A stretch of DNA of 64,000 bases from Rugosimonospora sp040255525 (GCA_040255525.1 JBDZVD010000002.1:85369-149368), one strand, 5' to 3'; counted from the first letter of the stretch, positions 1-8,914 are shown. The notes: generated by a model not told the origin, from the letters alone. Program-made: numbers and translations.

Positions 1-54
1 AGGCGTCTCCTCGACAGTCCTGCTAGTCGACACAGAGTGACATTTTACTGAGGT

Positions 55-1536
55 TCAGTGACTCACCGTGTCCAAACGAGCCGGTACCTCCGTCACGTGC
101 GGTGCCGGCGCCGCCGGGCGGGGGAGGAACAGCGCGAGGCACCCGGCGGCGGCCATCAGCAGAGCCTCCACGCCGCTGGTCCACGCCTCGGCGTGCCCGG
201 AGGGCGACCTGGTCACCTGGGTCAGGTACAGCGTGCCGAACGTGGCCACCCCGACGACGGTGCCCAACTGCGTCACGGTGGTCAGCAGGCCGCTCGCGTC
301 GGCCGCGTCGGCCGGCGCCACGTGGCTGAGCGCCACCGTCAGCAGCGGCGAGAACGCGGACCCGAAGCCGAATCCGAAGAGCACCTGGGAGGCGTAGAAC
401 AGGGTGCCCGGCGTGTCGCCGCCGCGGACCGCCAGGAGCAGCAGCACCAGGCTGAGCGTGCCGACGAGCAGGCCGACCGGGATCATCCGCCGGTACGTGT
501 GGCTGGGCAGCCGGCGCCAGTTCAGGCTCGCGACCGCGAAGCAGAGGGCACCCGGTACGAAGGTCAGGCCGGCGCGCAGCGGGCTGAAGCCCAGCCCGGA
601 CTGTAGGTGCAGGGCCAGCGTGAACAGGAACCCGCCGTACGCGCTCATCACCGCGAAGATCGTGATCATCGTGACCATCATGCCGGGAGAACGCACCACG
701 CGCGCCGGGATCAGCGGGGAACTGGCCCGCCGCTCGACGACCACGAACGCGGCCAGCAGCACCGCCGAACCGGCGAGGCACAGCCAGCCCCACAGCGGCC
801 AGCCCTCCTCGTGACCGAACACCAGCGGCACCACGAGCCCCAGGACCGCCAGCGACAGCACGACCAGGCCGGGCAGGTCGAGCCCGCGACCCGGCTCGCC
901 GTGGTCCCGCGGCAGCGACCGCAGCCCGGTGAGCAGCAGCACCGCGCCGATCGGCACGTTGATCAAGAACACCGGCCGCCAGCCGGTGCCCCAGAGGTCG
1001 GCGCTGACCAGGACGCCGCCCACCACCTGGCCGGCGATCGCGCCGGCGGCGATCACCGCGGCGTACATGCTCAGCGCCCGGATCCGTTCGCGCCCGGTGA
1101 ACTGGCGCTGGATCAGGCTGAAGACCTGCGGGATCATGAGCGCCGCACCGGTGCCCTGGAAGAGCCGGAAGGCGATCAACAGCGCGGACGACGTGGACAG
1201 GCCGCAGGCCAGCGAGGCCACCGTGAACAGGGCCAGGCCGCCGAGGAAGAGCCGGCGGTGCCCGAGCCGGTCGCCGAGCCGGGCCCCGGTGATCAGCAGC
1301 ATCGCGTACGCGATCGTGTAGCCGGTAATGATCATCTGGAGCCCGCCACCACTGGCGTGCAGGTCGTGCCGGATGGTCGGGGCGGCGACGTTGGTCACCT
1401 GTACGTCCAGAACGGCCATGAACTGGCCGACCAGCAGGAGCGTCAGCAGTACGCCCGGACGGTGCGCCCGTACCGGGCCGGCCGATCGCCGGTGGGTGGC
1501 CGCCGGGGCGGGCGGTGCCAGGGTTGTCTGTTCCAT
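55..1536 (-). CDS. MFS drug/proton antiporter, DHA2-like
   Basis: A 493-residue polytopic membrane protein that should export small molecules using the proton gradient. After a short polar N-terminus, hydrophobic helices run through the protein, with the MFS loop motif ARLGDRLGHRR between helices 2 and 3 and the motif GTGAALMIP typical of 12/14-helix DHA2 exporters. I chose the ATG at 1536 (MEQTTLAPP) because GGGGAG lies upstream and the longer frame adds only a polar stretch that runs into the intergenic operator. It is divergent from an XRE-type regulator, which probably controls it. Substrate is unknown. Confidence 0.85.
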   Translation of the reverse strand: MEQTTLAPPAPAATHRRSAGPVRAHRPGVLLTLLLVGQFMAVLDVQVTNVAAPTIRHDLHASGGGLQMIITGYTIAYAMLLITGARLGDRLGHRRLFLGGLALFTVASLACGLSTSSALLIAFRLFQGTGAALMIPQVFSLIQRQFTGRERIRALSMYAAVIAAGAIAGQVVGGVLVSADLWGTGWRPVFLINVPIGAVLLLTGLRSLPRDHGEPGRGLDLPGLVVLSLAVLGLVVPLVFGHEEGWPLWGWLCLAGSAVLLAAFVVVERRASSPLIPARVVRSPGMMVTMITIFAVMSAYGGFLFTLALHLQSGLGFSPLRAGLTFVPGALCFAVASLNWRRLPSHTYRRMIPVGLLVGTLSLVLLLLAVRGGDTPGTLFYASQVLFGFGFGSAFSPLLTVALSHVAPADAADASGLLTTVTQLGTVVGVATFGTLYLTQVTRSPSGHAEAWTSGVEALLMAAAGCLALFLPRPAAPAPHVTEVPARLDTVSH

Positions 1537-1587
1537 ACTGCCAAGACTCCCCAGCGTCCGGGCGTCGTGGCGATTGCCATTGATCCT

Positions 1588-1616
1588 GGTACTGGTGCCA
1601 CCTGGCAACTGGTACC
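1588..1616. promoter_or_regulatory. Nested palindrome between divergent exporter and regulator
   Basis: An inner perfect inverted repeat TGCCA-CC-TGGCA sits inside an outer GGTAC...GTACC pair, almost on the same centre. It lies in the gap between the MFS gene and the XRE regulator, where an autoregulatory operator is expected. Binding by the neighbouring regulator is inference. Confidence 0.45.
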
Positions 1617-1643
1617 GCGGGTGAGGACCATGGGGGGATGACC

Positions 1644-2564
1644 ATGCCGCAGTCGGGTGTCCGCCGCGTCGAACTGGCCCAGTTCCTGCGCAGCCGCCGG
1701 GCCAGGATCAGGCCGGACGACGTCGGCATCCCGACCGGGCTGCGCCGCCGCACTCCGGGCCTGCGCAGAGAGGAGGTCGCCCAGCTCGCCGGCGTCGGTG
1801 TGACCTGGTACACGTGGCTGGAGCAGGGCCGGCCGATCAACGCGAGCGTGCAGATCCTCGACGCCATCGCCCGTACCCTGCGGCTGGACTACGCCGAACG
1901 GGAGCACCTGTACCGGCTCGCCGAGGTACCCGCGGTCCCCGCCGAACGGGTGTCCGAAGAGGTGCGCCCCGAGGTGCAGTCGGTGCTGGACAACCTCGTG
2001 CCCCTGCCCGCCGTGGTCTACAGCGGCCGGTACGACCTGCTCGCCTGGAACCGCACCTACGCCGCCCTGCTGCCGTCCGCGGTCGCCGCCGCGCCACAGG
2101 AGCGCAACGTCCTCTGGCAGCTGTTCACGGTGCCCGGCTGCTGTTCGGCGATCAGCCGCCGGGAGGTCGAACTGCCCCGGCTGGTGGCGACGTTCCGGGC
2201 GGCGTTCGCCCGGCACCTCGGCGAGCCGTCCTGGACCGGGTTCGTCCGCCGGCTGTGCGCGGTCAGCCCGGAGTTCGCCGAGATGTGGGCGAATCACGAG
2301 GTGGCCGGTCCGCGCAATCAGTTGAAGACCTTCCAGAACGTCCTCGGTAGGTCGCTGTCGACCGTGTCCACCAGTTTCGCGGTGTCCGCGACCCCGGAGG
2401 CGCGGATGGTGGTCTACACCCCGGTCGACGAGCAGGCCCGTCAGCTGCTCGAACTGGTCACGCTCAACCCGCCGGGCGAGGTCGGCTGCGCGGAGCACCG
2501 GCACCCGGCGGATGCGCCGGCCCCGGTGTCCGCCGCCCCCGATTCCGCTAAGTTGAGCGCGTGA
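1644..2564 (+). CDS. XRE-family regulator with MmyB-like ligand domain
   Basis: A 306-residue DNA-binding regulator. Residues about 10-75 form a helix-turn-helix with the family signature RRRTPGLRREEVA followed by GVTWYTWLEQGR. The rest (LPAVVYSGRYDLLAWN onward) is the MmyB-like ligand-binding domain, a PAS-like fold that in relatives binds lipids. I prefer ATG 1644 over ATG 1638 because the G-run at 1632-1637 gives normal ribosome-site spacing only to the former. It is divergent from the MFS exporter, its likely target, and its stop overlaps the dapB start (GTGA), so dapB may be translationally coupled. Confidence 0.85.
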   Translation: MPQSGVRRVELAQFLRSRRARIRPDDVGIPTGLRRRTPGLRREEVAQLAGVGVTWYTWLEQGRPINASVQILDAIARTLRLDYAEREHLYRLAEVPAVPAERVSEEVRPEVQSVLDNLVPLPAVVYSGRYDLLAWNRTYAALLPSAVAAAPQERNVLWQLFTVPGCCSAISRREVELPRLVATFRAAFARHLGEPSWTGFVRRLCAVSPEFAEMWANHEVAGPRNQLKTFQNVLGRSLSTVSTSFAVSATPEARMVVYTPVDEQARQLLELVTLNPPGEVGCAEHRHPADAPAPVSAAPDSAKLSA

Positions 2565-3319
2565 CTGATGAGCGCGAACCGATCCGGGTAGGCGTCCTGG
2601 GGGCGCGGGGCCGGATGGGCGCCGAAGCCTGCCGTGCCGTCGACGCGGCGGACGGCATGGAACTGGTAGCGATGATCGACCAGGGCGACGGGTTGTTCAG
2701 CGCGTCGGACGCCGCCGCCGAGGTCGTGGTGGACTTCACCACGCCCGACGTGGTGATGGACAACCTGCACTGGTGCATCGACCAGGGGATCAACGTGGTC
2801 GTCGGGACCAGCGGGTTCACCGAGCACCGGCTCGACCGGGTGCGCACCTGGCTGTCCCACAAGCCGGGGGTCGGCGTCGTCATCGCGCCCAACTTCGCGG
2901 TCGGCGCGGTGCTCATGATGGAGTTCGCGGCGCGTGCCGCGCGGTTCTTCGAGTCCGTCGAGATCATCGAGCAGCACCACCCGAAGAAGGTGGACGCGCC
3001 GAGCGGTACGGCGCTGAACACGGCGTCGCTGATCGCGGCGGCCCGCGCCGAGGCAGGGCTGGGCGACGTACCGGACGCGACGAAGGACGAGATGGACGGC
3101 GCCCGTGGTGCCCGGGTGAACGGGATCCACGTGCACTCGGTACGGGCGACCGGGCTGGTGGCGCACCAGGAGGTGCTGTTCGGCACGGTCGGGGAGACGC
3201 TGACGATCCGGCACGACTCGTACGACCGGGCGTCGTTCATGCCCGGCGTGCTGCTGGCGATCCGGTCAGTCGTGAAGCGTCCCGGCCTCACCGTCGGGCT
3301 CGGCACCCTTCTCGACTGA
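2561..3319 (+). CDS. dapB: 4-hydroxy-tetrahydrodipicolinate reductase
   Basis: Reduces 4-hydroxy-tetrahydrodipicolinate to tetrahydrodipicolinate with NAD(P)H in the diaminopimelate/lysine pathway (cytosol). The 252-residue protein has the Rossmann loop GVLGARGRMG at residues 11-20 and the catalytic and substrate-binding signature EQHHPKKVDAPSGTA near residue 145. Length fits actinobacterial DapB. The GTG start overlaps the upstream regulator stop by four bases. The last 54 bp overlap the convergent GNAT gene. dapA and dapF lie elsewhere in the window, so the pathway is dispersed rather than one operon. Confidence 0.96.
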   Translation: MTDEREPIRVGVLGARGRMGAEACRAVDAADGMELVAMIDQGDGLFSASDAAAEVVVDFTTPDVVMDNLHWCIDQGINVVVGTSGFTEHRLDRVRTWLSHKPGVGVVIAPNFAVGAVLMMEFAARAARFFESVEIIEQHHPKKVDAPSGTALNTASLIAAARAEAGLGDVPDATKDEMDGARGARVNGIHVHSVRATGLVAHQEVLFGTVGETLTIRHDSYDRASFMPGVLLAIRSVVKRPGLTVGLGTLLD

Positions 3320-3937
3320 GTCGCTGCCCTCGCCGGGCCGGCCGACCGCCTCGCTCGCGGGCTCGGCGGGACTGGCCACCGCCAGCGACACGTGCAGGCG
3401 CACCTGCGGTACCAGCAGATCCTCGACGTCCAGCGCCCGGGTCGCGCCGTCCGGCTGCCACCCGGCGGTGGTCAGGAAGTCGATGGTCGCTTTGTCCTGC
3501 TCGTACGCCCAGGCCACCGCCGTGTCGAAGCCGTCCTGCCGCCAGAAGTCGACGGCGGCGGAGAGCAGCCGGCTGCCGTGCCCGCGCCGGCCCCACCTCG
3601 GCTCCACCAGCAGGTCCGTGATCGCCGCGACATCGTCCCCGAGTGCGCTCGGGTCCTCCTCCGCAGCCAGCGCGGCTTCGTCCGGTGGCCCGGCCGCCAG
3701 GAACCCCACCAGGTAAGATTGATCAGCTTGCTCCACGGCCACCAGGAGGCGGTGCCGGTCGGACGGCGGGCTGAGCACGGCCTCCCGCCACCGCTGCGCC
3801 ATCCACTCCTCGTCGAGCTGGTCGAGAACGTGCCTGGGCAGCAGCCGCCGGTAGGCGGTGCGCCAGGTGGACAGCTGAATCCGTGCGATCTCACCGGTGT
3901 CCTCGGGACGGGCCGGTCGGACGTACCCGAGCGCCAT
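3266..3937 (-). CDS. GNAT-family N-acetyltransferase
   Basis: A 223-residue acetyltransferase that should move acetyl from acetyl-CoA to an unknown amine. N-terminal YVRPARPEDTGEIARI and the later LVEPRWGRRGHGSRLL (acetyl-CoA pyrophosphate loop, R/Q-x-x-G-x-G/A type) are standard GNAT motifs. A low-complexity acidic tail follows. The ATG is preceded by TAGGCT at six bases, so the mRNA is probably leaderless. Its 3' end overlaps dapB tail-to-tail by 54 bp. Confidence 0.85.
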   Translation of the reverse strand: MALGYVRPARPEDTGEIARIQLSTWRTAYRRLLPRHVLDQLDEEWMAQRWREAVLSPPSDRHRLLVAVEQADQSYLVGFLAAGPPDEAALAAEEDPSALGDDVAAITDLLVEPRWGRRGHGSRLLSAAVDFWRQDGFDTAVAWAYEQDKATIDFLTTAGWQPDGATRALDVEDLLVPQVRLHVSLAVASPAEPASEAVGRPGEGSDSVEKGAEPDGEAGTLHD

Positions 3938-4093
3938 GGGCTTAGCCTACGGGGGCGAGCCGGCGGAGATCGCCTGGGCCGTCCGGCGGCCGGGATCCGG
4001 CTTCCGCAGGCCGGTCTTCGTGGGCCGGGGTCGGACGGCTCGGGGGGAGGTAGCACGCCGTGGGTAGGCGGCGTGCGGAGCTGGAGGGACACA

Positions 4094-5551
4094 GTGGGTC
4101 GCCGTACCGAACGACCGGTCTGGCTCGGGTCTGGCGCCGCGCGACGACCCGGACGCGCCGTCGCCCGGCAGGTCGCCGTCGTCGTGGTCCTGGCCGCCGC
4201 GGCGTTCGCCTTCCTCGCCGCGTACGCGACCCGGCACGGCTTTTTCGACCTGAAGGTCTACTACGGGGCCACGAACTACTGGGCGCACGGCCACGGCGAG
4301 ATCTACGACTACCTGAAGCCGCTGAGCAAGTACGGCTACACGTACCCGCCGTTCGCCGCGCTGACCATGCTGCCCATGGCGGTGCTGCCCTGGGCTGCCA
4401 CGATCGTGATCAGCGTGGCGGCCACCGTGGCGGTGACCCTGTTGATCATCAAGTGGTTCATGCGCCCGGTGATCGACCGGTACCGGTGGACCCCGTGGTT
4501 CACCGTCGCCGTGGTGGCCGTGTCCGCCGCGGTCTTCGAGCCGCTCCGCGAGACGGTCAACTTCGGCCAGGTGAACATGCTCCTGGTGTTCCTCGTGGTG
4601 GCGGACCTGATCGTGCTGGTGTACGACCGGTCTCCGGCCTCGCCGGGCAGCCCGGCCCGCGGCTGGGGCGGGATCGGCATCGGCCTTGCCACCGCCATCA
4701 AGCTGACTCCCGGCGTGTTCATCCTGTATCTGCTGCTGGCCCGCAAGTTCCGGGCGGCGGCCGTCTCGATCGCCACCGCCGGGGGCGCCACGATCGTCGC
4801 CGCCCTGGTCGCCCCGCACGCCTCGCGGATCTTCTGGACCGACGCGGTGTTCGACACCGACCGGGTCGGCTCCCTGTCGTACATCTCCAACCAGTCGCTG
4901 GAGGGGTTCACGGCCCGGCTGAACCCGGCCCACCCCAACACCGTGGTGTGGGGCGTGCTGGTGCTGGCCGCGCTGGCCGCCTGGGGGTGGCGGCTATGCC
5001 GGACGCTGCTGCTCGGCGACGACCTTGCCGGCCTGGCGCTGACCGGAGTGCTGGGCTGCCTGATCAGCCCGGTGACCTGGGTCCACCACCTGGTCTGGCT
5101 GCTGCCGGCGATGTTGCTGCTGGTCTGCCGGGCGCTGCTGGCCGACGGCCGCCGCCGGATCCGCCTGTTGCTGTTCACGCTGGCCCTGTACGTGTTGCTG
5201 TCCAGCAAGCTGGTCTGGCCGTACGACAACCACTTCACCGGCTGGGGCATGCTGTTCAGCAACGCGTACGTGCTGGCCAGCGTCGTGCTGCTGGGGTGCC
5301 TGCCGTTGTCGGGCAGCGCCCGGCCGGCGGCCTCCGGCGGGCCGGCCGCGGTGCGGGAACGGACCGAGCCGGACGTGGCCGAGCCGCAGCGGGCGGGATC
5401 AGCCCGGGCGGTTGCTGCAACGGATCTCGGCAAGGTGGATGAGACCGCCGTCGGGGTGCCGCATCGGGTACGTGGCCGTGGCGCCGTCGGGATGGAAGCC
5501 GAGACGCGCGTAGAACCGGCGGGCGGAGAGGTTCGCCTCCAGCACCCATAG
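4094..5551 (+). CDS. GT87/DUF2029-type membrane glycosyltransferase
   Basis: A 485-residue polytopic membrane protein of the mannosyltransferase-like GT87 (DUF2029) group, which in actinobacteria uses polyprenyl-phosphate sugars for cell-envelope glycans. Family features visible are an early acidic loop after helix 1 (FFDLKVYYGA), YTYPPFAAL, the NFGQVNMLL signature and VTWVHHLVWLLPAML. I chose GTG 4094 because GGAGGG precedes it by five bases; longer starts read through antisense sequence. The last 51 codons overlap the convergent GNAT gene and look like antisense sequence, so the tail may be a run-on after loss of an earlier stop. Acceptor is unknown. Confidence 0.8.
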   Translation: MGRRTERPVWLGSGAARRPGRAVARQVAVVVVLAAAAFAFLAAYATRHGFFDLKVYYGATNYWAHGHGEIYDYLKPLSKYGYTYPPFAALTMLPMAVLPWAATIVISVAATVAVTLLIIKWFMRPVIDRYRWTPWFTVAVVAVSAAVFEPLRETVNFGQVNMLLVFLVVADLIVLVYDRSPASPGSPARGWGGIGIGLATAIKLTPGVFILYLLLARKFRAAAVSIATAGGATIVAALVAPHASRIFWTDAVFDTDRVGSLSYISNQSLEGFTARLNPAHPNTVVWGVLVLAALAAWGWRLCRTLLLGDDLAGLALTGVLGCLISPVTWVHHLVWLLPAMLLLVCRALLADGRRRIRLLLFTLALYVLLSSKLVWPYDNHFTGWGMLFSNAYVLASVVLLGCLPLSGSARPAASGGPAAVRERTEPDVAEPQRAGSARAVAATDLGKVDETAVGVPHRVRGRGAVGMEAETRVEPAGGEVRLQHP

Positions 5552-5929
5552 CCGCACCTCGTCCCGGCCCCGCTCGGCGAGCCGTTCCAGGGCGGCCGTC
5601 GTCAGCCTCCGGCCCGCCCCGGTACGCCAGGCGGCCGGGTCCACGTAGAGCGCGACGATCTCGCCCACCTTCTCGTCGAGCGCCGGGCCGTCCCGGTACG
5701 GGCCGAGGGTCACGTACCCCACGGTGGTCCCGGCCTCGGTCGCGAGGAGGGTCTCCTGCCGGCTCGGCTCGGCCATCCGCTGCCGGTACCGTGCCGCGCG
5801 GAGCCGGACATCCATGGCCGAGAGCACCTCATCGGGCACGATCCCGGCGTACGCCCGCTGCCAGCACTCCACATTGATCCGCACGATGTCCTGCGCATCG
5901 TCTGGAGTCGCGGTACGTAGCGTCAGCAT
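5399..5929 (-). CDS. GNAT-family N-acetyltransferase
   Basis: A 176-residue acetyltransferase starting MLTLRTATPDDAQDIVRIN. The acetyl-CoA motif is DPAAWRTGAGRRLTTAAL, followed by NLSARRFYARLGFHPDG, the usual C-terminal GNAT strand and helix. The ATG at 5929 is the first one that begins the fold; the open frame further upstream runs into the tandem repeat and is not used. It overlaps the C-terminus of the GT87-like gene over 153 bp in convergent orientation. Substrate is unknown. Confidence 0.85.
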   Translation of the reverse strand: MLTLRTATPDDAQDIVRINVECWQRAYAGIVPDEVLSAMDVRLRAARYRQRMAEPSRQETLLATEAGTTVGYVTLGPYRDGPALDEKVGEIVALYVDPAAWRTGAGRRLTTAALERLAERGRDEVRLWVLEANLSARRFYARLGFHPDGATATYPMRHPDGGLIHLAEIRCSNRPG

Positions 5930-6040
5930 GGCGGCGAGGGTAGCGGCTCCCGCCGGGGCCCCGGGAAGCACAGCCGGAGCGGAAATGTCGTATCCGGCGG
6001 TTAATCTGCGGGCACCATGAACCAGGTTGCGGCTGCCAGC

Positions 6041-6216
6041 GGTGCCGAGGGACGAGGCGCCGCGGTCAAGCGGCCGCTTCGGGAGGACAGGGCGGCCGCC
6101 AGTGGTGCCGAGGGACGAGGTGCCGCGGTCAAGCGGCCGCTTCGGGAGGACAGGGCGGCCGCGAGCGGTGCCGAGGGACGAGGTGCCGCGGTCAAGCGGC
6201 CGTTTCGGGTGGAGGA
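6041..6216 (+). repeat. 63-bp tandem repeat, 2.8 copies
   Basis: Three head-to-tail copies begin at 6041, 6104 and 6167; the third is cut off at the ribosome site of the next gene. Each full copy carries the 12-bp palindrome AAGCGGCCGCTT and the purine stretch TTCGGGAGGAC. The aligned position in the third copy is the ribosome site GGAGG (6211-6215). The unit length is a multiple of three, so copy changes leave reading frames open. It fills much of the 5930-6218 intergenic region. Confidence 0.9.
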
Positions 6217-6218
6217 AA

Positions 6219-7460
6219 ATGTCAGGCCCACGAGTGCTCGACTCGCTGTCCGTCGCCCAGGCCCGCCGCATCTCGCTGGCCGCGCAGGGCTTCCTCGACC
6301 CCGTACCCGCGGGCGCCGTCGACCGCCGGCACCTGCGCCGGGTGCTGGGTCGGCTTGGGCTGCTACAGATGGATTCGGTCAACGTCCTCCAGCGCGCGCA
6401 CTACCTGCCGCTCTACAGCAGGTTGGGGCCTTACCCGACAGCGCTGCTCGACCGCGCCGCGTACCGGCGCGACCGCGAGCTGTTCGAGTACTGGGGGCAC
6501 GAAGCCTCGCTGCTGCCCGTCGACCTGCACCCGTACCTGCGCTGGCGGATGGCCGAGCAGCACTCCTGGGGCGGGGTCAACCGGCTGGCCCGCGACCGGC
6601 CGGGGCTGATCGAGTGGGTGCGCGAGGAGGTGGCCGGGAAGGGGCCGCTGACCGCGGCGCAGATCGAGGCCGACGCGCCCCGGCGCACCGCGCAGTGGGG
6701 CTGGAACTGGTCGGACGCCAAGACCGCGCTGGAGTGGCTGTTCTGGCGGGGTGAGGTGCTGGTCAGCCGCCGTAACACGTCGTTCGCCCGGGTCTACGAC
6801 ATTCCGGAGCGCATCCTGCCGCGCGCGGTTCTCGACGCGCCCACTCCGGATCCGGCCGACGCGTTCCGGGAACTGGTCCGGCGCTCCGCGATGTCGCTGG
6901 GCGTGGCCGCGGAGCCGGACCTGCGCGACTACTTCCGGCTGCCGCTGCTGCCCGCCCGGATGGCCGTCGCCGATCTGGTGGAGGCGGGTGAGCTGATCCC
7001 GGTCTCGGTGGCCGGCTGGAAGGTGCCGGCCTACCTGCATCGCGATGCCCGCCTGCCGCGCCGGATCCGGGCCAGCACGCTGGTCAGCCCGTTCGACCCG
7101 GTGGTGTGGAAGCGGGACCGCACGGAGCGGCTGTTCGACTTCACGTACCGGATCGAGATCTACACGCCGGCCGCCCAGCGCGTCTACGGCTACTACGTGC
7201 TGCCCTTCCTGCTCGGCGACCGGTTGGTGGCGCGGGTGGACCTGAAGGCCGACCGCGCCGCGTCCGTGCTGCGGGTGCCCGCGGCCTGGGCCGAGCCGAA
7301 GGCTCCGCCGGAGACCGCCGCGGCGCTGGCCGCGGAGCTGTACCGGCTTGCCGGTTGGTTGGGGCTGGGCGAGGTGGCGGCGCCGGAGCGCGGCGATCTG
7401 GCCGGACCGCTCTGGGCTGAGCTGACCGAGCAGCCGGCGGGCGACGCCGGTGTAGGTTGA
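6219..7460 (+). CDS. YcaQ-like winged-helix DNA glycosylase (HTH_42)
   Basis: A 413-residue protein of the AlkZ/YcaQ family, which removes bulky alkylated bases and unhooks interstrand crosslinks. Near residue 50 it has LLQMDSVNVLQRAHYLPLYSR; Q50-M-D52 is the Q-hydrophobic-D catalytic motif that separates YcaQ-like from AlkZ-like (Q-x-Q) enzymes. FEYWGHEASLLP, WGWNWSDAKTALEWLFWRGEV and the late ASTLVSPFDPVVWKRDRTERLF are further family blocks. ATG 6219 follows GGAGG with short three-base spacing. An in-frame extension through the tandem repeat is possible but has no homologous content. It is probably part of DNA repair. Confidence 0.85.
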   Translation: MSGPRVLDSLSVAQARRISLAAQGFLDPVPAGAVDRRHLRRVLGRLGLLQMDSVNVLQRAHYLPLYSRLGPYPTALLDRAAYRRDRELFEYWGHEASLLPVDLHPYLRWRMAEQHSWGGVNRLARDRPGLIEWVREEVAGKGPLTAAQIEADAPRRTAQWGWNWSDAKTALEWLFWRGEVLVSRRNTSFARVYDIPERILPRAVLDAPTPDPADAFRELVRRSAMSLGVAAEPDLRDYFRLPLLPARMAVADLVEAGELIPVSVAGWKVPAYLHRDARLPRRIRASTLVSPFDPVVWKRDRTERLFDFTYRIEIYTPAAQRVYGYYVLPFLLGDRLVARVDLKADRAASVLRVPAAWAEPKAPPETAAALAAELYRLAGWLGLGEVAAPERGDLAGPLWAELTEQPAGDAGVG

Positions 7461-7492
7461 GGATGTCCGCGCGAGTGGAGTCGGAGGGTGAC

Positions 7493-8035
7493 ATGAGCCA
7501 GGTGGTACCGCAGCCAGCGATGCTTCCCGACCACGGTCACGACCATCCGCACGTGCCGCAGGTCTACGTGCTCGCGCCGGCGCGGTCCACCGACCCGGTG
7601 AGCAGGTTGTTCATCCGCGTGTTCGCGAAGGTGCCGGCGTGGGCCACCCCGCTCGCGGTGCTCGTGTGCTTCCTCGGCGGGGTCGGGTATGTCCTGGTCA
7701 CCGACCCCACCGACGCCGGCGCGTTCGCCAGCCCCACTTGCCTGGTCCGGCTCACCACCGGCTTCGACTGCCCGGGCTGCGGGGGCACCCGCGCGTTCTG
7801 GTTCCTGTTGCACGGCAACATCCCGGCCGCCGCCCGGTCGCACCTGCTGGCCGTGTTCGCCGCCCCGTTCCTGGTCTACTGGTACGTCGCCTGGCTCGCC
7901 GACACGGCGTTCAAGCGGAAGCTTCCTCCGCTGCGCCTGTCGTCGAAGGCCATCTCGATCTTCCTGGCCGCGTGGGGCGTGTTCACCATCGTGCGCAACC
8001 TGCCATGGGCGCCCTTCAACTGGTTCTTCGTCTGA
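7493..8035 (+). CDS. DUF2752 membrane protein
   Basis: A 180-residue protein with a His-rich N-terminus (DHGHDHPHVP) and several hydrophobic helices. The DUF2752 signature DCPGCGGTRAFWFLLHGN lies near residue 97, with the paired cysteines and GGTR at a membrane boundary. The molecular role of the family is unknown. ATG 7493 is preceded by GGAGGGTG. The His stretch and paired Cys could bind a metal, but that is inference. It is convergent with the DUF4097 gene. Confidence 0.8.
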   Translation: MSQVVPQPAMLPDHGHDHPHVPQVYVLAPARSTDPVSRLFIRVFAKVPAWATPLAVLVCFLGGVGYVLVTDPTDAGAFASPTCLVRLTTGFDCPGCGGTRAFWFLLHGNIPAAARSHLLAVFAAPFLVYWYVAWLADTAFKRKLPPLRLSSKAISIFLAAWGVFTIVRNLPWAPFNWFFV

Positions 8036-8101
8036 CCCGAAAATCGGTCCGGCGCCGGCCGGAAGCGGGCCGGTGAGGGCCCGCCCCGAGCCGCGGGTGG
8101 G

Positions 8102-8914
8102 TCACGCCGCTGCCGTCGCGGCGAGCACCCGGTGAATGTCGATGTCGCCGCTCGCGCTGCGCAGGGTGAGCGTGAGGTCCGGTTGGCCACCGGCCGCCGG
8201 CCCGCCGGACATGTCCAGGTCGGTCAGCGTGCGCCCGGACGCCGTGATGACGTCGAGCCAGACGCTCGTGCCCCGCGCCACGCCGACGTTGAGGCCCCCG
8301 GAGGCCGTCTTCAGCTTGATCGCGCCACGCCGGGCGCAGCCGACGCTGATCGTGCCGGAGGCCGAGGACGCCTGGACCGAGGCTCCCGCCTCGTCGATCG
8401 TCAAGTCTCCACTCGTGACGTGTGCCGTCACATCGCCGCCGGCTAGTGTCAAGGTGATGTCACCGGAGGCGGCATCGGTGCTGGCGTTGCCGTCGACCCG
8501 GTCCACCAGGACGTGACCGCTGGCCGTCTTCACGGCCGCGTCCCCGCTGACGTGTTCGACCGCGACGTCACCGGACGCGCTCTTGACCCGGGCGTCGGCG
8601 TACCGGCCGCGGCACCGGATGTCCGCCGACGCCACCTTGACCTCCAGCGTGCAGTCCAGCGGTACCCGGACGTCGACGCGGACCTTCGCGTGTCGCCGCA
8701 GCAGCCAGCCGCTAGCCTCCGGCGTCTCGATCACCAGCCGGTCGCCTACCAGCTCGACGGTGGTGCGTGCGGCGGTGTCCCGGGAGGCGTCGCTGTCGTC
8801 CCATGGTGTGACGCTGACGGCCGCCGTGTCGCGCGGCTCGGCGGTGATGTCCACGCCTCCGGCGGCGACGTGGACGCTGACGGTGATCGGTGCGGGGCAG
8901 GGAAACTCGGGCAT
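8102..8914 (-). CDS. DUF4097 beta-helix-like repeat protein
   Basis: A 270-residue protein of the DUF4097 family. It is made of short beta-strand repeats carrying the recurring words SASGDV, TASGHV, AASGDI, TSGDL and SASGTI. These build a right-handed beta solenoid; function is unknown. There is no clear signal peptide or membrane helix. The start ATG at 8914 follows GGAAGGA. The ribbon-helix-helix gene lies just upstream on the same strand, and this pair may be co-transcribed across the intervening GC repeat. Confidence 0.8.
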   Translation of the reverse strand: MPEFPCPAPITVSVHVAAGGVDITAEPRDTAAVSVTPWDDSDASRDTAARTTVELVGDRLVIETPEASGWLLRRHAKVRVDVRVPLDCTLEVKVASADIRCRGRYADARVKSASGDVAVEHVSGDAAVKTASGHVLVDRVDGNASTDAASGDITLTLAGGDVTAHVTSGDLTIDEAGASVQASSASGTISVGCARRGAIKLKTASGGLNVGVARGTSVWLDVITASGRTLTDLDMSGGPAAGGQPDLTLTLRSASGDIDIHRVLAATAAA

